From: [Chlorobium] sp. 445
GTDB taxonomy: Bacteria; Bacteroidota; Chlorobiia; Chlorobiales; Thermochlorobacteraceae
Assembly (NCBI GenBank): GCA_002763895.1
Contig: NSLH01000081.1
Coordinates: 1-32,500, forward strand
Length of the DNA stretch: 32,500 nt
Direction: 5' to 3'
Made by a program: the position numbers and the translations under genes
Notes under the pieces: model-generated
Databases searched by the model: none
What the model was told of the DNA's origin: nothing
What the model saw: only the letters and a program-made list of their open reading frames with translations
Shown: positions 16,607 to 24,495 of the stretch, one piece after another
How positions within the stretch are numbered: position 1 is the stretch's first letter
Layout of the letters: each line of letters opens with the position of its first letter

Positions 16607-17956
16607 TTAGGCTCTTACACTTTTAACTTCGCCACGTGCGATTTTCTCCATTGCATCTGCAAAGCAGTCAATTTCAGAGGGCCGTGTGTAAATGTTTGGC
16701 GTAACGCGAATGCCCTTGAAGTCATCAAAAACGGCTTTGGTTGAGCTTGCTCGTTCTGCGTTATCAGGCGGCAAAATAGCGACTGTATAAATACGATGTT
16801 TTTCGAAGAGATAACTTTGAACCTTATTGGGGTCCGTGCCTTCGACATGCACGTTAACAAGCCCGCACCACTGTGTTTCATCATCGATGTTAGTTCTGAA
16901 TTTCACATTGTCATATTTCCTGAGGCGTTCTATCCAGCGTTTGTGCTGGTAGCGCAACCGCGCTGCCTTGCGTTCTACGCCTAAATTTTCATGAAAGCCA
17001 AGGGCTTCAGCAATTGCATTGTGGTTAGCGGCTGGATGTGTGCCAATCTCTTCGAACTTGCGAATGTCATTTTGCATTGATTCAGGTGCAGCAAATAGTG
17101 GCCAGACATTTTTGATTTTTTCTTTTTTCACATAGAGCATGCCTGTGCCAATCGGTGCATATAGCCACTTGTGCAAACTTGTGCCGAAGTAATCGCATTC
17201 TAAGTCGGCGTGTTTGAATGGAATATGAGCGAAGGCATGGGCGCCGTCGACGATGACTTCAATGCCTCGCGCTTTGCCTAAGCGGCAAATCTCACGCACA
17301 GGCAAAATTTGCCCTGTATAGACCACGACCTGTGAGACATGAATGACACGCGTTTTTGGCGTAATTGCCTCTTCAATCGCATGGACAAAATCTTTGGGAT
17401 TCATTAAAGGCACAGGATAGCGCACTTTTTTCAAGATGATGCCATCGCGCCGAACGCGCTGTTCCCAAGTTGTAATCATGCGCGGGTAGTCTTGCGTGGT
17501 TGTAAGCACTTCATCACCGCGTTTGAGTTCCAAGCCAAACTGCAAGGTCTGTAGTGATTCACTGGCATTGCGCGTAATGGCAATTTCTTCAGGCGAGCAG
17601 CCAAAATGTTTTGCCAAACCTTCGCGCACAGTCTCAATATGCGGTTGCAAATGCCGCCACATGGTGTAAGACGGGGCAAGATTCGAGTAGTCCAAATACG
17701 ATTTCAGCGCCTCCATAACAATCTTTGGACTTGGACACACCCCGCCATTGTTAAAATTGATGATGCTTCTGTCGACAGCGAAAGCCTGTTGCACCGTTGC
17801 CCAGAAGTCTTCATCTGCAGCAATATGTTCAAGTGAAGTCTTGGCAGGATATTGTGCGATTTTCTCGGCAAATTCAGCCAGAGCATCGCTTGCAAGCAGT
17901 GCAAGTCCTGTGCCTGCAAGCAGTGTATCTTTTAGAAATTTTCGGCGCGTTGGCAT
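16607..17956 (-). CDS. class V PLP aminotransferase with Tat signal (isopenicillin N epimerase-like)
   Basis: The 449-residue protein starts with a twin-arginine signal: TRRKFLKD, then a hydrophobic stretch LLAGTGLALLASDALA, so a folded, cofactor-loaded enzyme would be sent to the periplasm. The rest is a class V aminotransferase fold: NFNNGGVCPSP substrate-side loop, TRNASESLQTL, VDGAHAFAH (Asp238, contacts the PLP ring) and GTSLHKW with the PLP lysine Lys263. The nearest named relatives are isopenicillin N epimerase (CefD)-like and cysteine-desulfurase-like proteins; penicillin chemistry is not implied. Substrate is unknown. It is convergent with yebC and divergent from the TPR gene, so it is probably monocistronic. 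Exported class V aminotransferases occur in several Gram-negative phyla. Confidence 0.88.
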   Translation of the reverse strand: MPTRRKFLKDTLLAGTGLALLASDALAEFAEKIAQYPAKTSLEHIAADEDFWATVQQAFAVDRSIINFNNGGVCPSPKIVMEALKSYLDYSNLAPSYTMWRHLQPHIETVREGLAKHFGCSPEEIAITRNASESLQTLQFGLELKRGDEVLTTTQDYPRMITTWEQRVRRDGIILKKVRYPVPLMNPKDFVHAIEEAITPKTRVIHVSQVVVYTGQILPVREICRLGKARGIEVIVDGAHAFAHIPFKHADLECDYFGTSLHKWLYAPIGTGMLYVKKEKIKNVWPLFAAPESMQNDIRKFEEIGTHPAANHNAIAEALGFHENLGVERKAARLRYQHKRWIERLRKYDNVKFRTNIDDETQWCGLVNVHVEGTDPNKVQSYLFEKHRIYTVAILPPDNAERASSTKAVFDDFKGIRVTPNIYTRPSEIDCFADAMEKIARGEVKSVRA

Positions 17957-18095
17957 TTTTGCTCAATTTAGAACTTGTGAAATTTGCGCTCCATGCACCC
18001 TTGTAATAAAAGTTCAAGGCAACGCTTTGCTGAAACTTGCTGCATCTTTGTTTCGTCAAAATGTTAGTGTTTCTTTAACACTTTTCAAAAAGCCT

Positions 18096-18929
18096 ATGCG
18101 TTCAATGCAACCTATTGCACTGCACTGTTGGCTTGCACAAGCAATTTACTTCATTCTTGTGCTCTGCACTCTTGCCACCACTGTTCCTGCATTTGCACAA
18201 CCTACCCTTGACGGCGCAAGAAAAGCTGTACGCAAAAATCCAAAGAACCCTATCGCTCACTACAACTTAGGTATTGCACTTGCTGATGCAGATCAACCTG
18301 AACAAGCTATTGAAGCCTTTGAGCAAGCCATTCGGTTGAATCCCAAATTTGCTGAAGCCTACTACAGTTTAGGGATGATGCACGATGCGCTCGAAGATTA
18401 TGCGGCGGCTGTTCGTGCTTTGCAAGAAGCCCTGCGGCTTAACCCTCTGTTACCTGACTTACAATTCAACTTAGGGCTTGTACTCAGCAAAGCGGGTCGG
18501 CATGTCGAAGCTGTGAAAGTCTTGCGCAGCATCAAGGCAGACAAAGCTCCGCTAAATTATTTCTACACGATTGGCACTGTTGCGCTCAAATCCGATAGCA
18601 CCACACAAGATGCTATTGAAGCCTTTGAGCAAATCGTGCGCCTTGCTCCTGACAGTTTGTCATTTTATCAGTTCTTAGGCGATGCATACCGCAAAGCCAA
18701 GCGCTATGACGATGCCGTGCGTACCTACGAGCAAATTTTGGCGAAAGATCCGAACAACGAGGATGCGATTTATGCGCTTGGCATCACTTATGTATTAAGT
18801 CGGCAACGCGCTGCCGCGTTCAAGCAGCATGAAAAATTAGAGCGCCTACGTAGTGCACTTGCCACACCGCTCATCAACTACATTTTTCAAGAAATGCCAA
18901 AGCGTCAGGACACCACGAGGCAAAATTAG
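18096..18929 (+). CDS. exported TPR-repeat protein
   Basis: The mature part is a tandem of tetratricopeptide repeats. Units begin at HYNLGIALADADQPEQAIEAF, then YYSLGMMHDALEDYAAAVRAL, LQFNLGLVLSKAGRHVEAV, a less regular FYTIGTVALKSDSTTQDAI, FYQFLGDAYRKAKRYDDAV and AIYALGITYVLSRQR, six in all, each with the usual small and aromatic positions. A signal peptide (CWLAQAIYFILVLCTLA, ending PAFA-Q) precedes them, so it acts in the periplasm or on a membrane as a protein-binding scaffold. ATG at 18096 or 18105 is the likely start; the frame stays open further upstream but without a signal-like sequence. Length is 277 residues. It is divergent from the Tat aminotransferase and convergent with alanine dehydrogenase. 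Confidence 0.87.
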   Translation: MRSMQPIALHCWLAQAIYFILVLCTLATTVPAFAQPTLDGARKAVRKNPKNPIAHYNLGIALADADQPEQAIEAFEQAIRLNPKFAEAYYSLGMMHDALEDYAAAVRALQEALRLNPLLPDLQFNLGLVLSKAGRHVEAVKVLRSIKADKAPLNYFYTIGTVALKSDSTTQDAIEAFEQIVRLAPDSLSFYQFLGDAYRKAKRYDDAVRTYEQILAKDPNNEDAIYALGITYVLSRQRAAAFKQHEKLERLRSALATPLINYIFQEMPKRQDTTRQN

Positions 18930-19086
18930 CCTTGTACCGCGCCGGCATTTATCTCAGGTCTGCAAGGACCAGCCTGCGTTCCAGTTGCAAATTTATTCCG
19001 ATTCATCTTGCTGCACTGCCACAGAGCTACTTTAAGCTGCATGGATTAGATGTCAGTAGCAAGGAGCATCTGGACTTCACGGAAGG

Positions 19087-20268
19087 TCAATCCCGAAAGG
19101 TCAGCAAGAATTTTTTGGTGAGATATCCTTTGTAAGCATAAGTGCCATTGCGCAAGCTCGTGCTGCGCCAGAGTGCATCAGAGACACTTGCATGTTCGCC
19201 GATTTTGAGAATGAAGGGAATGAGTGCATTCGTCAAAGCATAAGAGGCGGTGCGCGCCACTGCCGAAGGCATATTTGGCACACAGTAGTGCGTCACACCA
19301 TACTTGACATACGTCGGGTTTGAGTGTGAGGTGCGCACGCTCGTCTCAAAGCAGCCTCCTTGGTCAATAGAGACATCAATAATTACTGCGCCTTTTTGCA
19401 TGGTCATCACGATTTCTTCGCTGACGATAGGCTTCATGATTTTTGAGCGAGGATTCATGGCGCCTACCATCACGTCGGCAACTTTTGCGGCTTTTGAGAT
19501 ATAGTGATCATTTGCGACCGCTGTCGTTACGCGGCGGTTGAAAATTGTCTCGAAGCGTCGCAAGCGGTTGAGTTCTTTGTCGATTACGATGACTTGTGCG
19601 CCTAATCCTAAGGCAGCTTGCGCGGCATAGTGTCCTACTGTACCTGCGCCGATAATGACCACGATAGCAGGGGGGACACCAGCGACACCGCCGAGTAGAA
19701 TACCGCGTCCGCCATTGCCTGTTTCAAGATATTTCGCTGCCGTTTGAATCGCCAGTGCGCCTGCAATTTCACTCATGGAGCGCACAATAGGCAGCTCACC
19801 ATCGCGGGTTTCAATGAACTCAAAGGCAAGCCCTGTTACACTTTTTTTGAGCACCGTTTCCACATACTCTTGACGCACGCTGCCCAAGTGCAAGGCTGAG
19901 ATAATGACTTGACTGCGTTGCAATAAATCATACTCTTCTGGCAGTGGTGGGGCAACTTTTACAATAACATTAGCGCGTTTATACAATTCTTGTACATCGT
20001 CTATGATCTCTGCACCAGCTTCACTGTACTCCTCGTCAGTGAAGTTACAATGCGCACCTGCGCCTCGCTCTATCATAACGCGGTGTCCTTGCTCCGTGAT
20101 AATTTTCACACCTGAGGGGGCAAGTGCCACACGATGCTCATCAGGTGTGATTTCGCGGGGCACGCCCAACTCAATGTGCATTTTTCGCTCGGACTTCATC
20201 ACGACCTTCTCGAGCGTTTCCACGCCAAAGTCGAAATCCATGTATCCGAAATCGCTGGTGTAACTCAT
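19087..20268 (-). CDS. ald: alanine dehydrogenase
   Basis: Alanine dehydrogenase interconverts alanine with pyruvate and ammonia using NAD. The N-terminal catalytic domain shows GVPREITPDEHRVALAP, GHRVMIERGAGA, VKVAPPLPEEYDLL and SALHLG. The Rossmann domain has VVIIGAGTVGHYAAQAALGLGA followed by VIDKELNRLRRFE. VIIDVSIDQGGCFETS and HYCVPNMPSAVARTAS are diagnostic of Ald over the related transhydrogenase. I chose the ATG at 20266-20268; a TTG 24 bases upstream would add eight residues. An N-terminal extension of about 30 residues precedes the conserved start. It is convergent with the TPR gene and follows the sdhB terminator, so it has its own promoter in the gap before 20408. Confidence 0.93.
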   Translation of the reverse strand: MSYTSDFGYMDFDFGVETLEKVVMKSERKMHIELGVPREITPDEHRVALAPSGVKIITEQGHRVMIERGAGAHCNFTDEEYSEAGAEIIDDVQELYKRANVIVKVAPPLPEEYDLLQRSQVIISALHLGSVRQEYVETVLKKSVTGLAFEFIETRDGELPIVRSMSEIAGALAIQTAAKYLETGNGGRGILLGGVAGVPPAIVVIIGAGTVGHYAAQAALGLGAQVIVIDKELNRLRRFETIFNRRVTTAVANDHYISKAAKVADVMVGAMNPRSKIMKPIVSEEIVMTMQKGAVIIDVSIDQGGCFETSVRTSHSNPTYVKYGVTHYCVPNMPSAVARTASYALTNALIPFILKIGEHASVSDALWRSTSLRNGTYAYKGYLTKKFLLTFRD

Positions 20269-20407
20269 TTGCTTGAAAGATGCTCTTGCCAATCTGGCGT
20301 CTTAAGAATTTCTGTGTAGAACTGCTGTCATAAATGTAATACTTCTAGTGCAAATGCATCGTTTGCTTTTCTGCATTGTTTTTGCTTTGCTCGTTTTCAA
20401 AAGTCAA

Positions 20408-20448
20408 AAGGTTACCACAACAGGGTCATCGCCTTGTTGGGTAACCTT
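20408..20448 (-). terminator. strong hairpin terminator after sdhB
   Basis: AAGGTTACC pairs with GGTAACCTT, and the stem continues as CAACA/TGTTG and GG/CC around a TCATCG loop, with one bulge and one mismatch. On the minus strand the hairpin is followed by TTTTGACTTTT, as in rho-independent terminators. It lies 30 bases past the sdhB stop and separates sdhB from ald. Confidence 0.8.
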
Positions 20449-20477
20449 CTCTGGAGCTTATGATGCCACACGCTTTT

Positions 20478-21179
20478 TCAATAACGCTCGCTGACAACTT
20501 TGCGCTTAAGCGCAGAAATATGTTTGGTGATATCAATTTCTTTTGGACACGCTTGCACACAGTTGAAAATCGTGTAGCATTTCCAGAGACCTTTGTTATT
20601 ATCGATAATTTTCAGGCGCGCATCACTGGCTTGATCGCGTGAATCAAAAATAAAGCGATAGGCTTTCAGCAGCGCTGCTGGACCCAAGTACTCTTCATCG
20701 CTCCATGTTGATGGACACGAATAGGTGCAAGCGCCACACAAAATGCAGCGTGTTGATTCTTCAATGAGCTCCTGATCGGCGCTGCTCATATAGCGCTCGA
20801 TTTCAGGCGGTGGGTCATCATTGACAAGGTAAGGCATAATGGTTTCGTACTTGCGCCAAAATCCTGTCATATCGATTACCATATCTTTAATCACAGGTGC
20901 GCCAGGCACAGGCTCTATCTTTAACTTGCTGGTGCGCAGGTCTTTGACAAGTGTGACACAAGCCAAACGATTTTCCCCGTTAATCATCATCGCATCACTC
21001 CCGCAGACACCGTGTGCACACGACTTGCGGTAAGTTAGCGTGCCATCTTGTTCCCACTTAATTTTATTGAGCACATCGAGCACTCTATCCATTGGCTCGG
21101 CTTCCACTTTGTAAGTTTCCCAGTGTGGCGCCTGATCTTTTTCTGGATTAAAGCGCTTTATAGATACTTCCAACTGCAT
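20478..21179 (-). CDS. sdhB: succinate dehydrogenase/fumarate reductase iron-sulfur subunit
   Basis: SdhB carries electrons from the flavoprotein to the quinone site at the membrane. All three cluster sites are present in 233 residues. The [2Fe-2S] site has Cys54, Cys59, Asp62 and Cys74, with the CGSD form seen in E. coli SdhB. The [4Fe-4S] site is Cys145-x2-Cys148-x2-Cys151-x3-Cys155-Pro, and the last site has Cys201, Cys207 and Cys211. YLGPAALLKAYRFIFDSRD is typical of SdhB. The flavoprotein and membrane-anchor genes are not next to it; instead a chlorosome-type Fe-S protein lies 50 bases upstream on the same strand, with no terminator between. The hairpin at 20408-20448 ends the unit. Confidence 0.94.
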   Translation of the reverse strand: MQLEVSIKRFNPEKDQAPHWETYKVEAEPMDRVLDVLNKIKWEQDGTLTYRKSCAHGVCGSDAMMINGENRLACVTLVKDLRTSKLKIEPVPGAPVIKDMVIDMTGFWRKYETIMPYLVNDDPPPEIERYMSSADQELIEESTRCILCGACTYSCPSTWSDEEYLGPAALLKAYRFIFDSRDQASDARLKIIDNNKGLWKCYTIFNCVQACPKEIDITKHISALKRKVVSERY

Positions 21180-21229
21180 ACTACTTTACTTCCTTTCTGC
21201 CTTTCTTGTCTCACCGACGTTGCATGCCA

Positions 21230-21949
21230 TCAGGCTTTTTCGACTTTGATTGGTACAGGCTTAACACCGTCTTTAGCAGCACCCTCTGCCGCACCGCCAC
21301 CCGTTGCACTCTTGATAATGTTTGTTGCAGCGTCAATCACGCCTTTTGTAACATCAGCTATGGCATTAGCAACAGGCGCAACCGCATCAGGTAGCCCGTT
21401 AATTGTTTTGTTAATAATCTCTCCAATTTCAGGAGCACGCTCACTCCATGCACTCACGGCATCGTTAATAGAATTGAGCGTTAGGCGTCCGTCAATAATT
21501 CGTCCAATCGCATTCCCTAATGCCATCGGAGCACCAGCCACATGGGCAAGTGTTTCCATGCCTAAAAAGGTGAAGAACTCACCAACATGTCCTTGCGGGT
21601 GCGAGGTCGGTGGAAGGGTTTCTTTCTTTGCCACAAACGCATTGTTGAACAGGCGGCGCGCTTTCTCGGCACGAGTCGTGAGTTTAATCGGCATATTTTT
21701 CACAATCTGAACTTGGCAAGCCAGACGATGCCCTTTTTGTTGCTTCTCAGCCGTCAGCCATGCTTTTTCAACATCATTCATCGGTGAAAGCGCTTCCATT
21801 CCACTTTCTATTATCACTTCGCAGGTTTGGCACAATCCATGTCCACCGCATACATACCCAATGTGGGCTTTATGACGGCGTGCTGCACCAAGTAAGGACT
21901 CATCTACAACGGCATCAAACGATGCACCGTTAATCTCTAATTTTGGCAT
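21230..21949 (-). CDS. [2Fe-2S] chlorosome envelope-type protein (CsmI/CsmJ-like)
   Basis: The N-terminal 90 residues are a ferredoxin fold with Cys34, Cys40, Cys43 and Cys78 (GYVCGGHGLCQTC and RLACQV). GYVCGGHGLCQTC followed by LSPMNDVEKAWL is, as I recall, the form found in the CsmI, CsmJ and CsmX proteins of green sulfur bacteria, which sit in the chlorosome envelope and are thought to switch off energy transfer under oxidising conditions. The C-terminal 130 residues are mostly small and hydrophobic with amphipathic helices (for example LNSINDAVSAWSERAPEI, IADVTKGVIDAATNII), suited to a lipid monolayer, and end in a Gly/Ala-rich then charged tail. I chose ATG at 21947-21949 instead of an upstream TTG. 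It is 239 residues and followed by sdhB. A plain ferredoxin with an unrelated tail is the alternative. Confidence 0.72.
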   Translation of the reverse strand: MPKLEINGASFDAVVDESLLGAARRHKAHIGYVCGGHGLCQTCEVIIESGMEALSPMNDVEKAWLTAEKQQKGHRLACQVQIVKNMPIKLTTRAEKARRLFNNAFVAKKETLPPTSHPQGHVGEFFTFLGMETLAHVAGAPMALGNAIGRIIDGRLTLNSINDAVSAWSERAPEIGEIINKTINGLPDAVAPVANAIADVTKGVIDAATNIIKSATGGGAAEGAAKDGVKPVPIKVEKA

Positions 21950-21972
21950 AGTTCGAATTAAGCGTTTTATTG

Positions 21973-21996
21973 GCAAAAGTTTGTTAGCAAAAGTTT
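21973..21996 (-). repeat. 10-base direct repeat in the leader of the chlorosome-type gene
   Basis: GCAAAAGTTT occurs at 21973-21982 and again at 21987-21996, a 14-base period, 24 to 47 bases upstream of the start codon at 21949. It could be an operator or part of the transcript leader. The copies are perfect and short, so chance is not excluded in AT-rich sequence. Confidence 0.5.
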
Positions 21997-22074
21997 TTGC
22001 ACTGCGTGATGTTTTTGCTACTGACCAATGTACGTAACGTATAAAAGTTTCACGTCTTGTGCAACATTGCCGTA

Positions 22075-23254
22075 CTACCTTGCTCGCAGTGTCCAGAGCT
22101 TCACCGTTTTGTCATCACTCCCCGTTACGGCGTAATGTTCATCAGGCGAGACTGCAACAGTGTTTATCGTAAAGGTGTGTCCACCATAGAGCCTGTCAAT
22201 GGTCTCCACGCAACTGACTTTTTCAATGTCCCAAATTTTTGATGGTCTTATCTTGACTGACCGTCAGCATTTCTTTACCACCGCTAATAAACGACATCCC
22301 TTTAATAGAAAAGGTATGCGCTAGAATTTTTACTTTAGGTTTGATTGATTTACCAGAGACATTCCAAATGCGCAAGCGTGCATCTTTGCAGCCTGTTGAA
22401 AACAGCGTTCCATCAGGCGAAAATGCCACAGCAAACACAGAATCACCATGTCCTTCAATCGTGTGCAATGTCTCGAGTGTCTCTGCGTCGAGAATTTTCA
22501 CAAGTCTATCGCTGCTGCCTGTTGCTACAAGTTTCCCGTCTGGTGAGACGGCTACGGTACGAATGTTGCCTTGATGTAAAGGCAGCACACGCTTTAGTGA
22601 CCAATCCGATGTATTGTAGATTTTCAGTGCACCATGACTGCCGCCCACATAGAGCGTAGATTCATCGGGGCTCATCGCGAGCGCATAGTGTGGCAAAAGT
22701 TGATTACCGCCCATCGTTACCGTTGCATCAGTAGGCATTGTGAGTCCAGCGGTTTCTATGGCATTTCGGACTATCTGTGCACTTTGCGTTGTTTTTTCAG
22801 GTGTTTTGTTGAACTCATAGAGAATGTACTCGACTGCGTTGTAAATCTCATCACCTGAGTTGAGTTCTCTCACCGTATCTGCACTTGCAACAAATGTTCT
22901 GCCAATTCTTCCATCAGCGTAGCGTGTCACAGAGAGAAAATTCATGCCGACTTGCGGGCAGAGCAGCGTTACTATTTTGTCGAATTTTTCGGCATCATAG
23001 ACCATAATCATGCCATCGCGCCCAGTCGTGATGAAATACTTTCCGCTTTTTGAAAAGAGTAGTGCATACACAGACTGTTTGTGATCAGCAAGTCCGCCAA
23101 CTGCCTTGGGCACATTAGGGTCGTAGACGAACACAGCTCGCAAGCCTCCTGCTGCTGCAAAACGTTTGCTATCAGGTGCGAATGCCACCGTGTAGGCATT
23201 TTGTGAATTTTCTAGGTAAGTTTCTTTGAGCGTGAGACGGTTTTGGTCGGGCAT
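22075..23254 (-). CDS. WD40-repeat beta-propeller protein (frameshifted)
   Basis: Blades are visible as AYTVAFAPDSKRFAAAGG, SVYALLFSKSGKYFITTGRDG, a divergent central part with an insertion (about 120-190), LAMSPDESTLYVGGSHG, IRTVAVSPDGKLVATGSSDRLVK, VFAVAFSPDGTLFSTGCKDARL and IKGMSFISGGKEMLTVSQDKTIK. The frame then ends in NLGH at 22223. Removing one base from the five-base run at 22236-22240 gives IKIWDIEKVSCVETI, then VAVSPDEHYAVTGSDDKTVKLW and a stop at 22075, which completes the last blade. The protein would be 392 residues, about seven blades. There is no signal peptide, so it is a cytosolic scaffold. ATG at 23252-23254 starts one base after the stop of the upstream gene, so it is in the yqjDEK-like operon. 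Confidence 0.85.
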
Positions 23255-23255
23255 T

Positions 23256-23714
23256 TTAAGATTTGGTGCGGTTTTGTGATTCTGAGTTCGACTGTGCATT
23301 CTGTGTCATTGCGGCGCTAAGCCAGTCTTGCAGTTTTCGTGTTGCAAAATCAGCAGCGTAATTGAGCGCAAGAGATTTTGCGGTGTTAAGCACTGTGCGA
23401 ACAAGTTGAGTAAAAAATGTGGGCGAGTGTGCCGGTTTGCTTGGCGTTGCCATCTGTGGCGGCAGCATCGGCACGCTTTCATGCCGCGCAGAGCGGCGGG
23501 GCGCCATGATACGACCTAACATTACTCCCACGCCGAGTGCAATCCCTGCAATAGGTAGAGCATTACGCTGCACAATTGCTCCTATGTCCAAGCGCGCGTC
23601 AAGCTCTTCCTTGAGCGACTTTAGGCGCTGTGTTATAGCCTCTTCGCGTACGGCAATCATGCGTTCCAATCTTGCGCGGCGCGCCATCACCTCATCACTA
23701 AAGTTCTTGCTCAT
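23256..23714 (-). CDS. YqjK/DUF3618-like membrane protein
   Basis: This 152-residue protein has a charged coiled N-terminus (RRARLERMIAVREEAITQRL, KSLKEELDARLDIG), one short membrane segment (ALPIAGIALGVGVMLGRIM) and a basic, proline-rich middle (APRRSARHESVPMLPPQ). Later hydrophobic stretches such as VRTVLNTAKSLALNYAADF follow. In enterobacteria yqjD, yqjE and yqjK form a cluster, and this gene occupies the third place in a matching order here. Homology to YqjK itself is inferred from position and general layout, not from a motif. It overlaps the YqjE-like gene by four bases and abuts the WD40 gene. Confidence 0.7.
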   Translation of the reverse strand: MSKNFSDEVMARRARLERMIAVREEAITQRLKSLKEELDARLDIGAIVQRNALPIAGIALGVGVMLGRIMAPRRSARHESVPMLPPQMATPSKPAHSPTFFTQLVRTVLNTAKSLALNYAADFATRKLQDWLSAAMTQNAQSNSESQNRTKS

Positions 23715-24121
23715 ACTTCCTCGTGGGGTCTTTGCTGCTCAAGTTCATCAAGCTTTTCGGAAATGAGTTTCCAGAAAAAATTTTTTAGTGTGTTCGGTGA
23801 CACTTTAACGAAATAAACTGCTATCAGCCCCGTCAGAATTCCCAGCGTTAAAAATCCAAGTGAGGGTTTGCCGAGCCATTCGCCAATCAGCAACGCCACG
23901 GCAATCATCAGGTAGGCAGTGCTAATCAAGGCAATAATAGCCACCAGCAGCGATGCGGCGACTCCTGCAATAATTTCTGCAAGGTCTAACTTGGCAAGAT
24001 CAATCTTAGCCGAAATGATCGCAGAAATATCGCGATAACTGCTCTCAATCGCATCAGCAATCACATCTGTCAGACGTGGCGGACGTGTGCTTTGCGCTGG
24101 CGGGCGTTTTCTGTCAGACAC
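23711..24121 (-). CDS. YqjE-like membrane protein (holin superfamily III fold)
   Basis: The 136-residue protein has an amphipathic helix (SYRDISAIISAKIDLAKLDLAEIIAG), then two membrane helices (AASLLVAIIALISTAYLMIAVALLI and GFLTLGILTGLIAVYFV) and a charged tail KLISEKLDELEQQRP. This layout matches YqjE, which databases often name phage holin superfamily III. No phage genes are nearby, so it is best read as a chromosomal envelope protein. It starts 14 bases after the YqjD-like gene and overlaps the next gene by four bases, so it is co-transcribed and translationally coupled. Confidence 0.78.
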   Translation of the reverse strand: MSDRKRPPAQSTRPPRLTDVIADAIESSYRDISAIISAKIDLAKLDLAEIIAGVAASLLVAIIALISTAYLMIAVALLIGEWLGKPSLGFLTLGILTGLIAVYFVKVSPNTLKNFFWKLISEKLDELEQQRPHEEV

Positions 24122-24135
24122 CAGATGCCGTTCAC

Positions 24136-24381
24136 CTAATCACTGTTGCGACTGACAAGTAAGCCTAAGACAAACCCAATGCCCAAGGCAATCAGTGCCG
24201 ATTGCACTGGGTGTTTTTCCACATATTCCACGACAGAGTCTGTCGCTTCCTTAACATTTTGAAACTGTGGCGTCTGAGCGAGTTTTTCGTAATACTCTGT
24301 AACCTTTTCGTTGAGTTTCTGACGCGCTGTTTCTACAGCGTCTCCTTCTGTTAGGTTCTTGAAAGCAGTTTTCTCAGCCAT
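24136..24381 (-). CDS. YqjD/ElaB/DUF883-family protein
   Basis: Eighty-one residues: a helical, charged N-terminal two-thirds (ETARQKLNEKVTEYYEKLA, EATDSVVEYVEKHPVQSAL) and a C-terminal membrane helix (LIALGIGFVLGLLVSRNSD). VEKHPVQSALIALGIGFVLGLL is the DUF883 hallmark; YqjD and ElaB are inner-membrane proteins that bind ribosomes in stationary phase. It is the first gene of a minus-strand operon with YqjE-like, YqjK-like and WD40 genes and diverges from the Rieske gene across 114 bases. Family assignment is firm; ribosome binding here is inferred. Confidence 0.88.
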   Translation of the reverse strand: MAEKTAFKNLTEGDAVETARQKLNEKVTEYYEKLAQTPQFQNVKEATDSVVEYVEKHPVQSALIALGIGFVLGLLVSRNSD

Positions 24382-24460
24382 AATGCAAATACTTGATGTT
24401 AGCGCAAGATTCTTTGAGCGATTAGTAAAAAAGAATTTAAGAAAACTTTTTATATTGAAC

Positions 24461-24468
24461 TACATTTG
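24461..24468 (+). promoter_or_regulatory. TAnnTTTG element upstream of the Rieske gene
   Basis: TACATTTG, the same octamer as before ruvB, lies 27 bases before the start codon at 24496 in an AT-rich divergent gap. No TTTG partner is found at the usual spacing. Confidence 0.35.
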
Positions 24469-24495
24469 TTTTTGCAAGTAAAGGTTGCCCTTCCA

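Noticed and set aside
20269-20292. TTG start for alanine dehydrogenase adding eight residues
   Set aside because: The added residues are not conserved and a normal ATG follows at 20266-20268.
21950-21976. TTG start for the chlorosome-type protein
   Set aside because: ATG at 21947-21949 gives the expected ferredoxin N-terminus directly, and the longer version would run into the direct repeat.
23711-24121. Phage holin as a sign of a prophage
   Set aside because: The holin superfamily III name reflects the YqjE-like fold; there are no phage genes nearby and the order matches yqjDEK.
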